Below, piece by piece: positions 26,163 to 35,513 of a stretch of 64,000 bases of DNA (positions within the stretch are counted from its first letter, which is position 1; each line of letters begins with the position of its first letter). The notes beneath the pieces are model-generated. The model saw nothing but the letters and a program-made list of their open reading frames with translations. It made no database searches and was not told where the DNA came from. The translations under genes were made by a program, and so were the position numbers. The stretch covers positions 1 through 64,000 of the forward strand of contig VGGK01000002.1 of assembly GCA_016868665.1 (NCBI GenBank), in the 5' to 3' direction. Origin of the DNA: Chlorobiota bacterium (GTDB taxonomy: Bacteria; Bacteroidota; Chlorobiia; Chlorobiales; Chlorobiaceae).

Positions 26163-28103
26163 ATGAAGCGCCTCAATGCCGGAATTCCGGAAGGACCGAT
26201 CGCTGAAAAATGGACCTCCTACCGCTCGAAAGCAAAGCTGGTCAACCCGAACAACAAGCGCAAGCTTGATGTCATCATTGTGGGAACCGGGCTTGCAGGG
26301 GCCTCCGCCGCAGCGACGCTCGGCCAGCTCGGCTATAATGTGAAGGTGTTCTGTTATCAGGATACTCCGCGCAGAGCGCACAGCATCGCGGCGCAGGGCG
26401 GAATCAATGCGGCGAAAAACTATCCCAACGACGGCGACAGCATCTACCGCCTGTTCTACGATACCATCAAGGGCGGCGACTACCGTTCCCGCGAGGCGAA
26501 CGTCTACCGTCTTGCCGAGGTCAGCAATCAGATCATCGATCTCTCGGTTGCGCAGGGGGTGCCTTTCGCCAGGGAGTACGGCGGTCTGCTGGCCAACCGT
26601 TCGTTCGGCGGTGCCCAGGTTTCGAGGACATTCTATGCCCGGGGCCAGACGGGGCAGCAGCTGCTTCTCGGGGCATACAGCGCCCTGAGCAGGCAGATCG
26701 AAGCGGGGAACGTCAGTCTCTATAACAGGCGCGATGTGCTCGATATTGTTATTGTTGAGGGCAAGGCGCGCGGCATTGTTGCGCGCAATCTCGTTACCGG
26801 AGCCATAGAGCGCCATGCGGCTCATGCGGTGGTGCTTGCCAACGGCGGGTACGGGAACGTGTTCTACCTATCCACCAACGCCATGGGCTCCAACGTTACG
26901 CCTGCCTGGAGCGCCTACAAACGGGGTGCGATGTTCTCGAATCCCGCATTTACACAGATTCATCCCACCTGCATTCCGGTTCACGGCGAGTTTCAGTCAA
27001 AGCTGACCCTGATGAGTGAAAGCCTTCGAAATGACGGCCGGATTTGGGTTCCGGCTTACAAGAAGGATGTCGAAAAGCTTCGCGCCAAGGAGATCGAGCC
27101 GTCGGATATTGCGGAGAAGGATCGCGATTATTATCTCGAACGGCGATATCCCGCTTTCGGGAATCTCGTGCCGAGGGACGTCGCTTCGAGAGCCGCCAAG
27201 GAGCGGTGCGATGCCGGTTATGGCGTCAGCACTACCGGAGTGGCGGTATTCCTCGATTTTTCCGACGCTATCAGGCGGAAGGGAAGGGATGCGATCGAAG
27301 CGAATTATGGCAATCTGTTCCAGATGTATGAACAGATAGTTGCCGCGAATCCGTATGAAACCCCGATGATGATTTACCCTGCGGTGCATTACACCATGGG
27401 AGGCCTCTGGGTCGATTACGAACTGATGACGACGGTTCCCGGCCTTTATGCGATAGGAGAGTGCAATTTCTCCGATCACGGCGCCAACCGTCTTGGCGCA
27501 TCGGCGCTCATGCAGGGGCTTGCAGACGGCTATTTCATTCTTCCGGCAACAATCGGAAATTATCTTGCCTCCGAAATCCACACCCCGCGGTTCGATCCCG
27601 ACGGTGCGGAGTTCACGCTTGCGGCGGAGCAGGTCAGGGAGCGGCTGGTTCGACTGAAGAATACCGGCGGTACACGGTCGGTAGACCATTATCACCGCCA
27701 GCTCGGCCGGCTCATGTGGGAGTTTTGCGGTATGGCGCGCAACAGAAGCGGACTGGAGCAGGCGCTCACGGAAATTCCGCAGCTGCGCGAAGAGTTTCAC
27801 CGGAACGTCCGTATTCCCGGAGGGCTTGAAGAGTATAACCCGGAACTTGAAAAAGCATGGAGAGTTTCGGATTTTCTCGAACTCGGCGAGCTGATGGTGC
27901 GTGACGCCCTGCAGCGGGAAGAGTCGTGCGGGGGACATTTCAGGGAGGAGTACCAGACCGCGGATGGAGAAGCGCTGCGAAATGATCCGGAATTTTCATT
28001 TGTTTCGGCCTGGGAGTACAGAGGGCGGAACGAACCGGCGACGATGCACAGGGAGGATCTCCAGTTCGATGTGGTATGGCCCTCACAACGCTCCTATAAA
28101 TAA
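26163..28103 (+). CDS. sdhA: Succinate dehydrogenase/fumarate reductase flavoprotein subunit
   Basis: Catalytic subunit interconverting succinate and fumarate, part of the (reductive) TCA cycle at the cytoplasmic membrane face. The FAD-binding [14 protein letters not shown] (38-50) is followed by the covalent-flavin histidine H73 in AHSIAAQGG. Active-site elements include [19 protein letters not shown], the capping-domain DVASRAA, and [12 protein letters not shown]. The 646-residue length is typical of the B-type enzyme. The next gene, sdhB, follows after 10 bp. Confidence 0.96.
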   Translation: MKRLNAGIPEGPIAEKWTSYRSKAKLVNPNNKRKLDVIIVGTGLAGASAAATLGQLGYNVKVFCYQDTPRRAHSIAAQGGINAAKNYPNDGDSIYRLFYDTIKGGDYRSREANVYRLAEVSNQIIDLSVAQGVPFAREYGGLLANRSFGGAQVSRTFYARGQTGQQLLLGAYSALSRQIEAGNVSLYNRRDVLDIVIVEGKARGIVARNLVTGAIERHAAHAVVLANGGYGNVFYLSTNAMGSNVTPAWSAYKRGAMFSNPAFTQIHPTCIPVHGEFQSKLTLMSESLRNDGRIWVPAYKKDVEKLRAKEIEPSDIAEKDRDYYLERRYPAFGNLVPRDVASRAAKERCDAGYGVSTTGVAVFLDFSDAIRRKGRDAIEANYGNLFQMYEQIVAANPYETPMMIYPAVHYTMGGLWVDYELMTTVPGLYAIGECNFSDHGANRLGASALMQGLADGYFILPATIGNYLASEIHTPRFDPDGAEFTLAAEQVRERLVRLKNTGGTRSVDHYHRQLGRLMWEFCGMARNRSGLEQALTEIPQLREEFHRNVRIPGGLEEYNPELEKAWRVSDFLELGELMVRDALQREESCGGHFREEYQTADGEALRNDPEFSFVSAWEYRGRNEPATMHREDLQFDVVWPSQRSYK

Positions 28104-28113
28104 ATAACAGGTT

Positions 28114-28887
28114 ATGAATTTCACGCTCAGGATCTGGCGGCAGCAGAACGCAACGGAGCGCGGCGCAATGGTCACCTATCAGGTGAGCGGCATTTCGCCC
28201 GACATTTCTTTTTTTGAAATGCTCGACGTGCTCAACCAGCAGCTGATCGAACGGGGCGAAGAGCCCGTCTCGTTCGATCATGACTGCCGGGAGGGTATCT
28301 GCGGAACCTGCAGTCTTTATATCAATGGCCGCCCGCACGGCCCGGTTCGGGGGGTGACAACCTGCCAGCTGCATATGCGTTCGTTCAGCGACGGGGATGT
28401 GATCCATATAGAGCCGTGGAGGGCGAAAGCCTTTCCCGTGATCAGGGACCTTGTGGTAGACCGGAGCGCGCTGGACAGGATCATTCAGGCCGGGGGATAT
28501 ATATCGGTGAATTCCGGCGGCATTCCCGATGCCAATACCATTCCGGTGCCGAAAGAGGATGCCGACGAGGCATTCGATGCAGCAGCATGCATCGGCTGCG
28601 GAGCCTGCGTCGCGGCATGTCCGAATGCCGCTGCCATGCTGTTCACCGCTGCCAAGGTTTCGCATCTCGCGCTTCTGCCGCAGGGAAAGGTGGAGGCCGC
28701 CGCGCGCGTCAGGAAGATGGTTTCCGAAATGGACCGTCTGGGTTTCGGCAACTGCAGCAACAGCTACGCATGCGAAGTCGAGTGCCCGAAAGGAATATCC
28801 GTTACGACAATCGCCCTGATGAACCGGGAATTTCTTTCGGCAAAGCTTTTTTCCCGGAAGGAGCGGGTAATCAGGGATTCGATCTGA
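28114..28887 (+). CDS. sdhB: Succinate dehydrogenase/fumarate reductase iron-sulfur subunit
   Basis: Electron-transfer subunit linking flavin to quinone. All three clusters can be traced: 2Fe-2S ligands C58, C63, C66, C84 (CREGICGTC); a 4Fe-4S set C159, C162, C165, C169 ([11 protein letters not shown]) plus C224; and a 3Fe-4S set including C214 and C220 with C169 shared by pattern. The 257-residue length is normal. It is the last gene of sdhCAB and converges on a FISUMP lipoprotein gene only 6 bp away. Confidence 0.96.
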   Translation: MNFTLRIWRQQNATERGAMVTYQVSGISPDISFFEMLDVLNQQLIERGEEPVSFDHDCREGICGTCSLYINGRPHGPVRGVTTCQLHMRSFSDGDVIHIEPWRAKAFPVIRDLVVDRSALDRIIQAGGYISVNSGGIPDANTIPVPKEDADEAFDAAACIGCGACVAACPNAAAMLFTAAKVSHLALLPQGKVEAAARVRKMVSEMDRLGFGNCSNSYACEVECPKGISVTTIALMNREFLSAKLFSRKERVIRDSI

Positions 28888-28904
28888 AGGAGTCTACTCC
28901 TTCA
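28885..28904. terminator. Possible shared hairpin between sdhB and the FISUMP gene
   Basis: An 8-bp perfect stem (tgaaggag/ctccttca) with a four-base loop spans the stop codons of both convergent genes. It lacks a T-run, so factor-independent termination is doubtful. It may act as a bidirectional RNA end or be coincidental. Confidence 0.35.
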
Positions 28905-29562
28905 CGCAGCGCACCGCGAATCCCAGCCGCTTGTGCGCCTGTCCACGGCGCAGAGCGGAATCGAAATGGCCTGCCGCGCGTCCCCAGGCTCGAATGGAAT
29001 CTGTTTCTGTTGATGACCACAGCCTGCTGTACTCTCCCTGCAGTACGAAAGCGCCGTCAGTATCCCGCCGCGCTCCTGCCGGCAGCAGCTCAAAACCGCT
29101 TTTTCCCGCTTCGCTGTCCGACTGCTGCCAGAGTCGAGCTGCCTTGATGCGTCCACCGGCGACGTTATCGCCTCCAAGCGCTTCGGAGAGCGCGGCCCAG
29201 TCCTCGTCGGTCGCCACTCGCCATCCTTCAGGCGCCAATCCTCTCGGATCGTTTACTGCATACCAGTTGTAGAGGCGGCCGTATGTTTTTCCGTTGTCCT
29301 CGCTGTTTTCATACCGGCACCAGGCGCCGGTCTTCAGTTTAGACCACTCTTCGGGGTCGCGAACTTCGGGAATCGGATCGCCGTTCCGGTAACGGGTGAC
29401 GTTGAGGTTTTCGGCAGTCCAGATACGGTTACCGATGGATACGGCAGCGTAGCTGTTCCCGTCGATGTCAGTCACGGGTTTCGGTTTTCCCCCGCTGCAG
29501 GCGCTTATAACCATAAGGAGGAACAGCGCAACCGCGCCGGAGACGGGGTTTCTTGAGATCAT
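28894..29562 (-). CDS. FISUMP-domain lipoprotein
   Basis: Secreted lipoprotein with a Fibrobacter-succinogenes-major-paralogous (FISUMP) domain. The signal peptide ends with ISAC (lipobox, about residue 22). The domain is obvious from VTDIDGNSYAAVSIGNRIWTAENL, YGRLYNWYAVNDPRGLAPEGWRVATDEDW, the LPAGARRDTDGAF segment and SRLWSSTETDS, ending GFAVRCVKE. The domain is C-type-lectin-like in appearance and its function is unknown. This is a single-domain form of 222 residues. Confidence 0.85.
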   Translation of the reverse strand: MISRNPVSGAVALFLLMVISACSGGKPKPVTDIDGNSYAAVSIGNRIWTAENLNVTRYRNGDPIPEVRDPEEWSKLKTGAWCRYENSEDNGKTYGRLYNWYAVNDPRGLAPEGWRVATDEDWAALSEALGGDNVAGGRIKAARLWQQSDSEAGKSGFELLPAGARRDTDGAFVLQGEYSRLWSSTETDSIRAWGRAAGHFDSALRRGQAHKRLGFAVRCVKE

Positions 29563-29610
29563 GAGTGTTCTCGTATGTGTTCGCTATTATTCTGGCATAT
29601 GCTTAAAATA

Positions 29611-29640
29611 TGGGCATCAAAAGATTTTTTCAAGTATAAT
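29611..29640 (+). promoter_or_regulatory. Promoter upstream of the small ORF/CorC-like gene
   Basis: A perfect TATAAT -10 box lies at 29635-29640. The best -35 match is tgggca (29611-29616) with an 18-base spacer. Transcription would start near 29647, giving the CorC-like gene a leader of about 295 bases. Confidence 0.5.
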
Positions 29641-29660
29641 GTCGCGTAACATCAGGAGAA

Positions 29661-29774
29661 ATGATTATAATGAATCTTTTTATCAGTATGCGGGTTAACA
29701 TGTGTTACGAGCAGGCACAGTATGCGGGTTCTGCCGTATCGTCCGTACGAGAGGTGGTTTTAGCGGATTCGTAA
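29661..29774 (+). CDS. Candidate 37-residue leader peptide
   Basis: A small open frame starts with ATG just after an AGGAGA ribosome-binding site and directly downstream of a good -10 box. A second in-frame ATG at 29670 has better spacing to that site. The peptide begins MIIMNLFISMRVNMCYEQ and ends VVLADS. No family is recognised. It may be a regulatory upstream ORF of the CorC-like gene that starts 167 bp further on, or a free-standing small protein. Confidence 0.35.
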   Translation: MIIMNLFISMRVNMCYEQAQYAGSAVSSVREVVLADS

Positions 29775-29888
29775 CGGAGGCGATCTTTATAAGTGTGTTT
29801 AATTGAGCAGCCGATAACCTCGGCAGAGTATCGTTAATATTAAATTTTGTCAATCAGAATTCCGACGGCGAAACATAGAGCTTTGAGA

Positions 29889-29912
29889 GCACTGCAACTC
29901 AGAAGGCAGTGC
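29889..29912 (+). promoter_or_regulatory. Hairpin just before the CorC-like start codon
   Basis: A 7-bp perfect stem (gcactgc/gcagtgc) has a ten-base loop and ends 28 bp before the ATG at 29941. The gene has no Shine-Dalgarno match in that interval, so this leader structure may matter for translation. Similarity to a tRNA T-arm nearby was examined and rejected. Confidence 0.35.
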
Positions 29913-29940
29913 GCACGTCCGAGGGTTCAAACTCCCATGT

Positions 29941-31278
29941 ATGGAAATACTATTTCTGTTATTACTGATTGTTCTTAATGGCATGTTCGCCATGTCCGAG
30001 ATCGCTCTTGTTACCGCAAAGCGTTCACGTCTCCAGAAACTCACCAGCGAAGGCGACAAATCGGCTGAAGTCGCCCTGAAGCTCGGCCAGGAGCCGACAA
30101 AATTTCTTTCTACCATCCAGATCGGCATCACCTCGATCGGCATTCTCAGCGGTATCGTCGGCGAAAGCGCACTTGCCGGGCCATTGTCGCTCTGGCTCAA
30201 TTCGCTGGGAATGGATTCCGAGATCAGCGGCATTCTCTCGATGGTGCTGATCGTTGTCATCATCACCTATACGACCATCGTTATCGGGGAGCTGGTGCCC
30301 AAGCGTCTCGGTCAGTTCAACCCCGAAGGGGTAGCCAGGATCGTGTCGCGTCCCATGCTCGCCCTTGCTACCGTTACCAGGCCGTTCGTTCGACTGCTTT
30401 CGGTTTCCACCGATACCATCCTGCGGCTGCTCGGCAAGAACCCGCAGATGCTGCCGAGCGTGACTGAGGAGGAGATCCATGCCATGCTCGAAGAGGGTTC
30501 CGAGGCCGGCATCATCGAGCAGCAGGAGCACGAGATGGTGCGCAACGTGTTCCGGCTCGACGATCGTCAACTTGGCACCCTGATGGTTCCGAGAGCCGAT
30601 ATCATTTTTCTCGATATTTCTCTTCCGATTGACGTGAACATTGAGCGGATGGCCGGTTCGGAGCACTCCCGTTTTCCTGTCTGTCAGGGTGGCCTGCAGC
30701 AGCTGCTCGGCGTGGTCAACGCAAAGCAGCTGCTTGCCCAGACGCTGAAGGGCGGGCTGACCGATTTCACTGCCCAGTTGCAGCCGTGCGTCTATGTTCC
30801 CGAATCCCTTACCGGCATGGAACTGCTCGAGCATTTCAGATTGTCGGGCACGCAGATGGTGTTTGTCGTAGATGAGTACGGCGAAATTCAGGGACTGGTC
30901 ACCCTTCAGGATCTGCTTGAAGCTGTGACCGGCGAATTCGTGCCCAGGAACCTCGAGGATTCATGGGCAGTAGAGCGCGAAGACGGTTCCTGGCTGCTTG
31001 ACGGTATGATTCCTGTACCGGAACTGAAGGATACTCTCGATCTGAAGAGCGTGCCCGAAGAGGATAAGGGCCGCTACCATACTCTGAGCGGTCTTCTGAT
31101 GTGGCTGCTGGGCAGGATGCCGGATACCGGCGACGTGACGGAGTGGGAGGGCTGGCGGCTTGAAGTTATCGATCTCGACGGCAAGCGCATCGACAAGGTG
31201 CTTGCATCCCGCCAGGTGACCCTGACCGAAAAAGAGGAGGCCGCTATGGTATCGCGCGGTACGGAAGAGCAGTCATGA
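29941..31278 (+). CDS. CorC/HlyC-CNNM family transporter
   Basis: Membrane protein of the CNNM/CorC (often called hemolysin-like) family linked to Mg2+ and Co2+ efflux. An N-terminal DUF21 region (residues 1 to about 185) has helices such as LNGMFAMSEIALVTAKRSRL and TYTTIVIGELVPKRLGQ. Two CBS domains follow (about 205-325, including MVPRADIIFLD and FVVDEYGEIQGLVTLQDLLEAVTGE) and a CorC_HlyC C-terminal domain (about 340-430). The ATG matches the usual family start, but no ribosome-binding site precedes it. It is read from a promoter about 300 bp upstream. Confidence 0.92.
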   Translation: MEILFLLLLIVLNGMFAMSEIALVTAKRSRLQKLTSEGDKSAEVALKLGQEPTKFLSTIQIGITSIGILSGIVGESALAGPLSLWLNSLGMDSEISGILSMVLIVVIITYTTIVIGELVPKRLGQFNPEGVARIVSRPMLALATVTRPFVRLLSVSTDTILRLLGKNPQMLPSVTEEEIHAMLEEGSEAGIIEQQEHEMVRNVFRLDDRQLGTLMVPRADIIFLDISLPIDVNIERMAGSEHSRFPVCQGGLQQLLGVVNAKQLLAQTLKGGLTDFTAQLQPCVYVPESLTGMELLEHFRLSGTQMVFVVDEYGEIQGLVTLQDLLEAVTGEFVPRNLEDSWAVEREDGSWLLDGMIPVPELKDTLDLKSVPEEDKGRYHTLSGLLMWLLGRMPDTGDVTEWEGWRLEVIDLDGKRIDKVLASRQVTLTEKEEAAMVSRGTEEQS

Positions 31279-31371
31279 TGCCTGCTCTTCTTTCTTTTTT
31301 TATGCAATTATGTACATTTAGAGGGTGATGTTCAATGGCTCCATGGAACTCTAATTCCGAATCGTCCACTC

Positions 31372-31893
31372 ATGATACAATCCTCTGTTCTCCATAAGGG
31401 CATAGTGCCTCTGCTTATTGCGGGTTCAGTCATATTCCTTGCTTCCTGCCAGAAGAAAGCTGAAGATGCGATCCTCGAAAAAGTAATAGAACACTCCACC
31501 GGAAGCGATGTCGAGCTGAATACCGGATCCGGCAGGGTTTCCATAGAATCCGAGGGAAAGAAATTCGAAATTACGCAGGATAAGGCGACCTGGCCTGACG
31601 ACATGCCTTCCGTCGTTCCAAGGTTTGCCTATGGTACCGTCATGATGGCCACCAGAACGGCGACCCCCGAGTCTGACGGATGGTCCGTCACGGTCGAAAA
31701 GGTTCCTGCCAACGCATTCAGGGAGTACGACGCGCTTCTGAAAAAAGCCGGTTTTGAAACGACCCTGACCACGGTGACGTCGGCCGAGGGATCGGGAGGT
31801 ACAATTCAGGCGACAAATGGCGCGGTAACGGTATTTCTGATGGGTGACGGTAAAACGCTTTCGCTTGCCGTTTCGCAGGAGAAAAAGCAGTAG
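31372..31893 (+). CDS. Hypothetical lipoprotein
   Basis: This 173-residue protein has a signal peptide and a clear lipobox LASC (C26), followed by a charged region QKKAEDAILEKVIEHSTG. The mature part alternates beta-strand-like stretches: VELNTGSGRVSIESEGKKFEIT, then WSVTVEKVPANAFREYDALLKKAGFETTL. No family is recognised. Location is probably periplasmic, attached to the inner or outer membrane. It stands alone between the CorC-like transporter and the HIT gene. Confidence 0.75.
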   Translation: MIQSSVLHKGIVPLLIAGSVIFLASCQKKAEDAILEKVIEHSTGSDVELNTGSGRVSIESEGKKFEITQDKATWPDDMPSVVPRFAYGTVMMATRTATPESDGWSVTVEKVPANAFREYDALLKKAGFETTLTTVTSAEGSGGTIQATNGAVTVFLMGDGKTLSLAVSQEKKQ

Positions 31894-31942
31894 AGCCGGG
31901 TTTATGTCCGCAACAGTTCCGCAATCATGACCGTTTTTATTC

Positions 31943-32329
31943 ATGAACACGATTTTTCATAATCCCGAATGTCTTTTCTGTCGCATTGTCCGTGGAGAGA
32001 TTCCGGCTACGGAGGTCTACCGCAACGAACATGTCGTGGCTTTCAGGGATATTTCTCCGGCGGCGCCGCAGCATGTGCTGATCATTCCGGTCCGGCATAT
32101 TGCTTCTCTCAGCGATCTGCAGCCTGAAGATCTCGATATTGCCGGCCATATCCTTCTTGCGGCCCGGAATGTTGCTGCAATAACCGGAGTCCTTGAGTCC
32201 GGCTACAGACTGGTATTCAACAACGGCCCGGATGCCCTGCAGAGCGTCTTTCATATCCACGGCCATCTGATTGGCGGACGCAGGATGGGATGGCCACCTT
32301 TTCCCGGAGAGGCTTCCATCCACGGCTGA
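31943..32329 (+). CDS. HIT family (histidine triad) nucleotide-binding protein
   Basis: HINT-type phosphoramidase/nucleotide hydrolase. It shows CLFCRIVRGEIPATEVYRNEHVVAFRDI at the start and the triad FHIHGHLIGGRRMGWPP near the C-terminus. At 128 residues it has the classical length. The usual fourth position of HxHxHxx is present as H-I-H-G-H. Its substrate is likely an adenosine phosphoramidate. It is followed after 40 bp by aconitase on the same strand. Confidence 0.93.
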   Translation: MNTIFHNPECLFCRIVRGEIPATEVYRNEHVVAFRDISPAAPQHVLIIPVRHIASLSDLQPEDLDIAGHILLAARNVAAITGVLESGYRLVFNNGPDALQSVFHIHGHLIGGRRMGWPPFPGEASIHG

Positions 32330-32369
32330 GCTGTTTTTTTCTGCGAACTGTCGGTAAAAAGCATGTACG

Positions 32370-35102
32370 ATGAGTTCTGTCGATCCTGCCGAATGCATTC
32401 GGACGCTTCTGACCCCGGCGGGGCCGGTTTCGTTTTATTCTCTCCATGCGCTTGCCGAAAGCGGTTTCAACGGTATCTGCACCCTGCCGAAATCGCTGAA
32501 AATACTGCTTGATGCCGCGCTTCGGGGTTGCGACGGGTATCTCGTTACGGAAGAAGATGTTCGCTGTCTTGCATTATGGGAGCCGGCGACGGCAGGTTCC
32601 GCCGACATCGCCTTCAGACCTGCACGGGTGCTTCTTCAGGATTTTACCGGTGTTCCCTCGATCGTCGATCTTGCCGCGCTTCGCGATGCCTGTGCGGAAC
32701 TTGGCGCCGATCCGCAACGGATCGATCCGCTTGTGCCCTGCGATCTGGTGATTGACCATTCGGTTCAGGTAGATTTTTTCGCAGACGCCGGGGCGTTTGA
32801 CGGCAACCTTGCGCTTGAGTTCGCCCGTAATCGCGAACGTTACGAATTCCTCAAATGGGGACAGAGCGCCTTCCGGAACCTGAGGGTAGTGCCTCCCGGC
32901 ACCGGAATTGTGCATCAGGTCAATATCGAATATCTATCGGGCGTGGTTTCAGTCCTGGATGGTACCGCATTTCCGGATTCTCTGGTCGGTACGGACAGTC
33001 ATACCACCATGATCAATGCTCTTGGCGTTGCCGGATGGGGCGTAGGGGGCATAGAAGCGGAAGCAGTTATGCTTGGCCAGCCGATCTCCATTCCCTTGCC
33101 GAGGGTAACCGGCGTGCGCGTTTCAGGCGGCCTGCGTGAAGGGGTGACGGCAACCGATCTGGTTCTGAGCGTAACGGCAATGTTGCGCAAGATCGGCGTC
33201 GTGAACGATTTTGTCGAGTTTTTCGGGTCAGGACTCTCCAGCCTTTCGCTGCCGGATCGGGCTACCATAGCTAATATGGCCCCGGAATACGGCGCGACCA
33301 TGGGATTTTTTCCTGTTGACGGCGTTACCGTCGCATACCTGAAGATGACCGGGCGGGGTGCGGCGGCAGAACTTGCCGAGTGCTATTGCAGAGAGCAGGG
33401 ACTCTGGAGGGAAGAGGATGACGCTCCGGTTTTTTCAAGGATTTTCGATCTCGATCTTTCATCCATCGAACCCTCTCTTGCCGGCCCGAAACGGCCACAG
33501 GACAGGGTGCCGCTCGCCTCTGTCGCTTCCGACTGGCGCAAGGAATCCGCCGTTCTCCGCGACGCAGCCCGGGAGGTCAATGGCGCCACCGGGATGGAAA
33601 ACGAAGGCCTTGCCGGAAGCGGCTGCGGTCACGGCTACGGACCGACAGGCTGCGATTCGCCGGTTCTGCCGGGACACGGGGCGGTCGTGATTGCCGCGAT
33701 CACCTCGTGTACCAATACGAGCAATCCTTCGGTCATGGTCGCTGCCGGTCTTGTGGCTCGTGCCGCCCTTAAGCGGGGGCTCCGGTCAAGGCCGTGGGTC
33801 AAGACATCGCTTGCACCGGGATCACGGGTCGTTACCGACTATCTCGACGAATCAGGTCTCTCAGCCGATCTCGACGCTCTCGGGTTTGCGACGGTCGGCT
33901 ACGGGTGTACAACCTGTATCGGAAATTCCGGTCCGCTGCCGCCGGCCGTTTCGGACGATATCGAGAGGAGGGGCCTCGTCGCTGCCGCGGTGCTTTCCGG
34001 AAACAGAAATTTCGAGGGACGGATTCATCCGCAGGTGAAGGCCAACTATCTTGCCAGCCCGCCGCTGGTCGTGGCGTATGCGATTGCCGGGACTATCGAT
34101 ATCGATCTTGCCGTCGAACCGCTCGGATACGACGATAAGGGCGAGCCGGTTTATCTCAGGGATCTCTGGCCGGCGGATGAAGAGATCGCCGATGTCGTCG
34201 CCCGGTTTGTTTCCGGAGATCAGTTCATCTCCCGGTACGGCGACGTTTTTAAGGGTACGGCGGCGTGGCGGGAAATTACGGTAGCAGGGGGAACCCGATA
34301 TGCATGGAATCCCTCGTCATCATATATCAGGAAGCCGCCCTTTTTCGACGGTATGGCCATGGATTCCTCTTTGCCGGAGCCGATAGAGGGTGCCCGCGCT
34401 CTTGCGGTATTCGGTGATTCCGTGACGACCGATCATATCAGTCCGGCAGGATCGATCAGGGCAACGCAGCCGGCAGGGATCTATCTGCAGGAACTCGGAG
34501 TATCTTCCCTGGATTTCAACAGTTTCGGTTCACGCAGGGGGAACCATGAGGTGATGATACGCGGTACGTTCGGAAATATCCGGATTCGCAACCGGATGGC
34601 TCCCGGAATCGAAGGAGGGTATACGACATGGTTTTCTTCTGACGGAACAGGGAACGAGATCATGACCATCTACGATGCAGCCATGCGTTACCGCAGCGGG
34701 GGCGTTTCTCTTGTCATCCTGGCAGGTTGCGATTACGGCATGGGGAGCAGCCGTGACTGGGCAGCCAAGGGCACAAGGTTGCTTGGAGTTCGTGCGGTTC
34801 TTGCCCGGAGTTTCGAACGGATCCACCGATCGAATCTGGTCGGCATGGGCGTGCTTCCGCTTGAATTCTGCGGCGATGACGATGCCGACTCGCTCGGTCT
34901 TGAGGGGTCTGAACTATTCGATATTCCTGCTGTGGGTTCTCTTGTGCCGGGTGCGATCGTGCAGGTGACTGCCCGTTGGCTCCGAACCGGCGAGTCGAAA
35001 CGGTTTTCCATGCGTTCACGCATCGATACATTGCCCGAGGCGGATTATTTCCGGAACGGGGGTATCCTTCAGACGGTGCTTCGCCGTCTGGTGAGGGCAT
35101 AA
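32370..35102 (+). CDS. acnA: Aconitate hydratase (AcnA type)
   Basis: Isomerises citrate and isocitrate via cis-aconitate in the TCA or reductive TCA cycle. The 910-residue protein has the 4Fe-4S ligands in TSCTNTSNP and GCTTCIGNSG. It also has the substrate region VGTDSHTTMINALGVAGWGVGGIEAE and the swivelling domain with FGDSVTTDHISPAGSI and SRRGNHEVMIRGTFGN. The C-terminal block CDYGMGSSRDWAAKG completes it. The length fits AcnA, not AcnB. The neighbouring sdhCAB operon serves the same cycle. Confidence 0.95.
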   Translation: MSSVDPAECIRTLLTPAGPVSFYSLHALAESGFNGICTLPKSLKILLDAALRGCDGYLVTEEDVRCLALWEPATAGSADIAFRPARVLLQDFTGVPSIVDLAALRDACAELGADPQRIDPLVPCDLVIDHSVQVDFFADAGAFDGNLALEFARNRERYEFLKWGQSAFRNLRVVPPGTGIVHQVNIEYLSGVVSVLDGTAFPDSLVGTDSHTTMINALGVAGWGVGGIEAEAVMLGQPISIPLPRVTGVRVSGGLREGVTATDLVLSVTAMLRKIGVVNDFVEFFGSGLSSLSLPDRATIANMAPEYGATMGFFPVDGVTVAYLKMTGRGAAAELAECYCREQGLWREEDDAPVFSRIFDLDLSSIEPSLAGPKRPQDRVPLASVASDWRKESAVLRDAAREVNGATGMENEGLAGSGCGHGYGPTGCDSPVLPGHGAVVIAAITSCTNTSNPSVMVAAGLVARAALKRGLRSRPWVKTSLAPGSRVVTDYLDESGLSADLDALGFATVGYGCTTCIGNSGPLPPAVSDDIERRGLVAAAVLSGNRNFEGRIHPQVKANYLASPPLVVAYAIAGTIDIDLAVEPLGYDDKGEPVYLRDLWPADEEIADVVARFVSGDQFISRYGDVFKGTAAWREITVAGGTRYAWNPSSSYIRKPPFFDGMAMDSSLPEPIEGARALAVFGDSVTTDHISPAGSIRATQPAGIYLQELGVSSLDFNSFGSRRGNHEVMIRGTFGNIRIRNRMAPGIEGGYTTWFSSDGTGNEIMTIYDAAMRYRSGGVSLVILAGCDYGMGSSRDWAAKGTRLLGVRAVLARSFERIHRSNLVGMGVLPLEFCGDDDADSLGLEGSELFDIPAVGSLVPGAIVQVTARWLRTGESKRFSMRSRIDTLPEADYFRNGGILQTVLRRLVRA

Positions 35103-35121
35103 GGGGGTTGCAGATTATCGG

Positions 35122-35149
35122 CTGAAAAAAAATCAGCAAGAATTTTTTC
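35122..35149 (+). terminator. Weak terminator after acnA
   Basis: The short stem gctga/tcagc (35122-35138) with a seven-base A-rich loop is followed by a T-rich tail ending at 35149. Stability is low, so termination may be partial. Confidence 0.4.
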
Positions 35150-35162
35150 TGTTCCATGGCAG

Positions 35163-35189
35163 TTATTTACATTCGATCCAGTTAAATAA
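35163..35189. promoter_or_regulatory. 7-bp inverted repeat upstream of feoA
   Basis: The arms ttattta (35163-35169) and taaataa (35183-35189) are exact reverse complements separated by 13 bases, just before the first possible feoA start. An AT-rich dyad at an iron-uptake operon is a plausible site for an iron regulator, but it does not match the canonical Fur box. Confidence 0.35.
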
Positions 35190-35219
35190 TCTGTCATGTA
35201 TTTTATCGGGACAAGCGGT

Positions 35220-35513
35220 ATGAAAATGTCGGAGCTGCAGGTCGGCGACAAGGCCGAAGTTACAGGGGTAAAAGCCGACCAGGCTTTGCGTCGCCGGATA
35301 CTCGATATGGGGCTTATCAGCGGAACGCGCTTCAAGGTGCTGCGCGTCGCTCCGCTTGGAGATCCTATGGAGATATATTTCAAGGGGATGTACCTGAGCC
35401 TCAGAAAAAGTGAAGCCGAAGGCATATCGGTGCGCAAAACCGGCCAGGCCGGAGACGGTGTTCCGATGTCGGGTGAGAACGGGAGACGCTCCTGCCGCGG
35501 AGGATCGCAATGA
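35220..35513 (+). CDS. feoA: Ferrous iron transport protein A
   Basis: Small SH3-like cytosolic partner of FeoB. The recognisable core is LQVGDKAEVTGVKADQALRRRILDMGLISGTRFKVLRVAPLGDPMEIYFKGMYLSLRKSEAEGI (shown here by key segments: GDKAEV, RRRILDMGL, GTRF, APLGDP). The ATG at 35220 sits close to that core. Upstream and internal ATGs at 35196 and 35226 are alternatives. The last codons overlap the feoB start by 4 bp (ATGA), so the pair is translationally coupled. Confidence 0.92.
   Translation: MKMSELQVGDKAEVTGVKADQALRRRILDMGLISGTRFKVLRVAPLGDPMEIYFKGMYLSLRKSEAEGISVRKTGQAGDGVPMSGENGRRSCRGGSQ

Noticed and set aside
29885-29945. tRNA-like or degenerate tRNA, with gggttcaaactccc resembling a T-arm
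   Set aside because: The T-stem pairs at only about three positions, the anticodon-type loop would be ten bases, and no matching acceptor stem is found.
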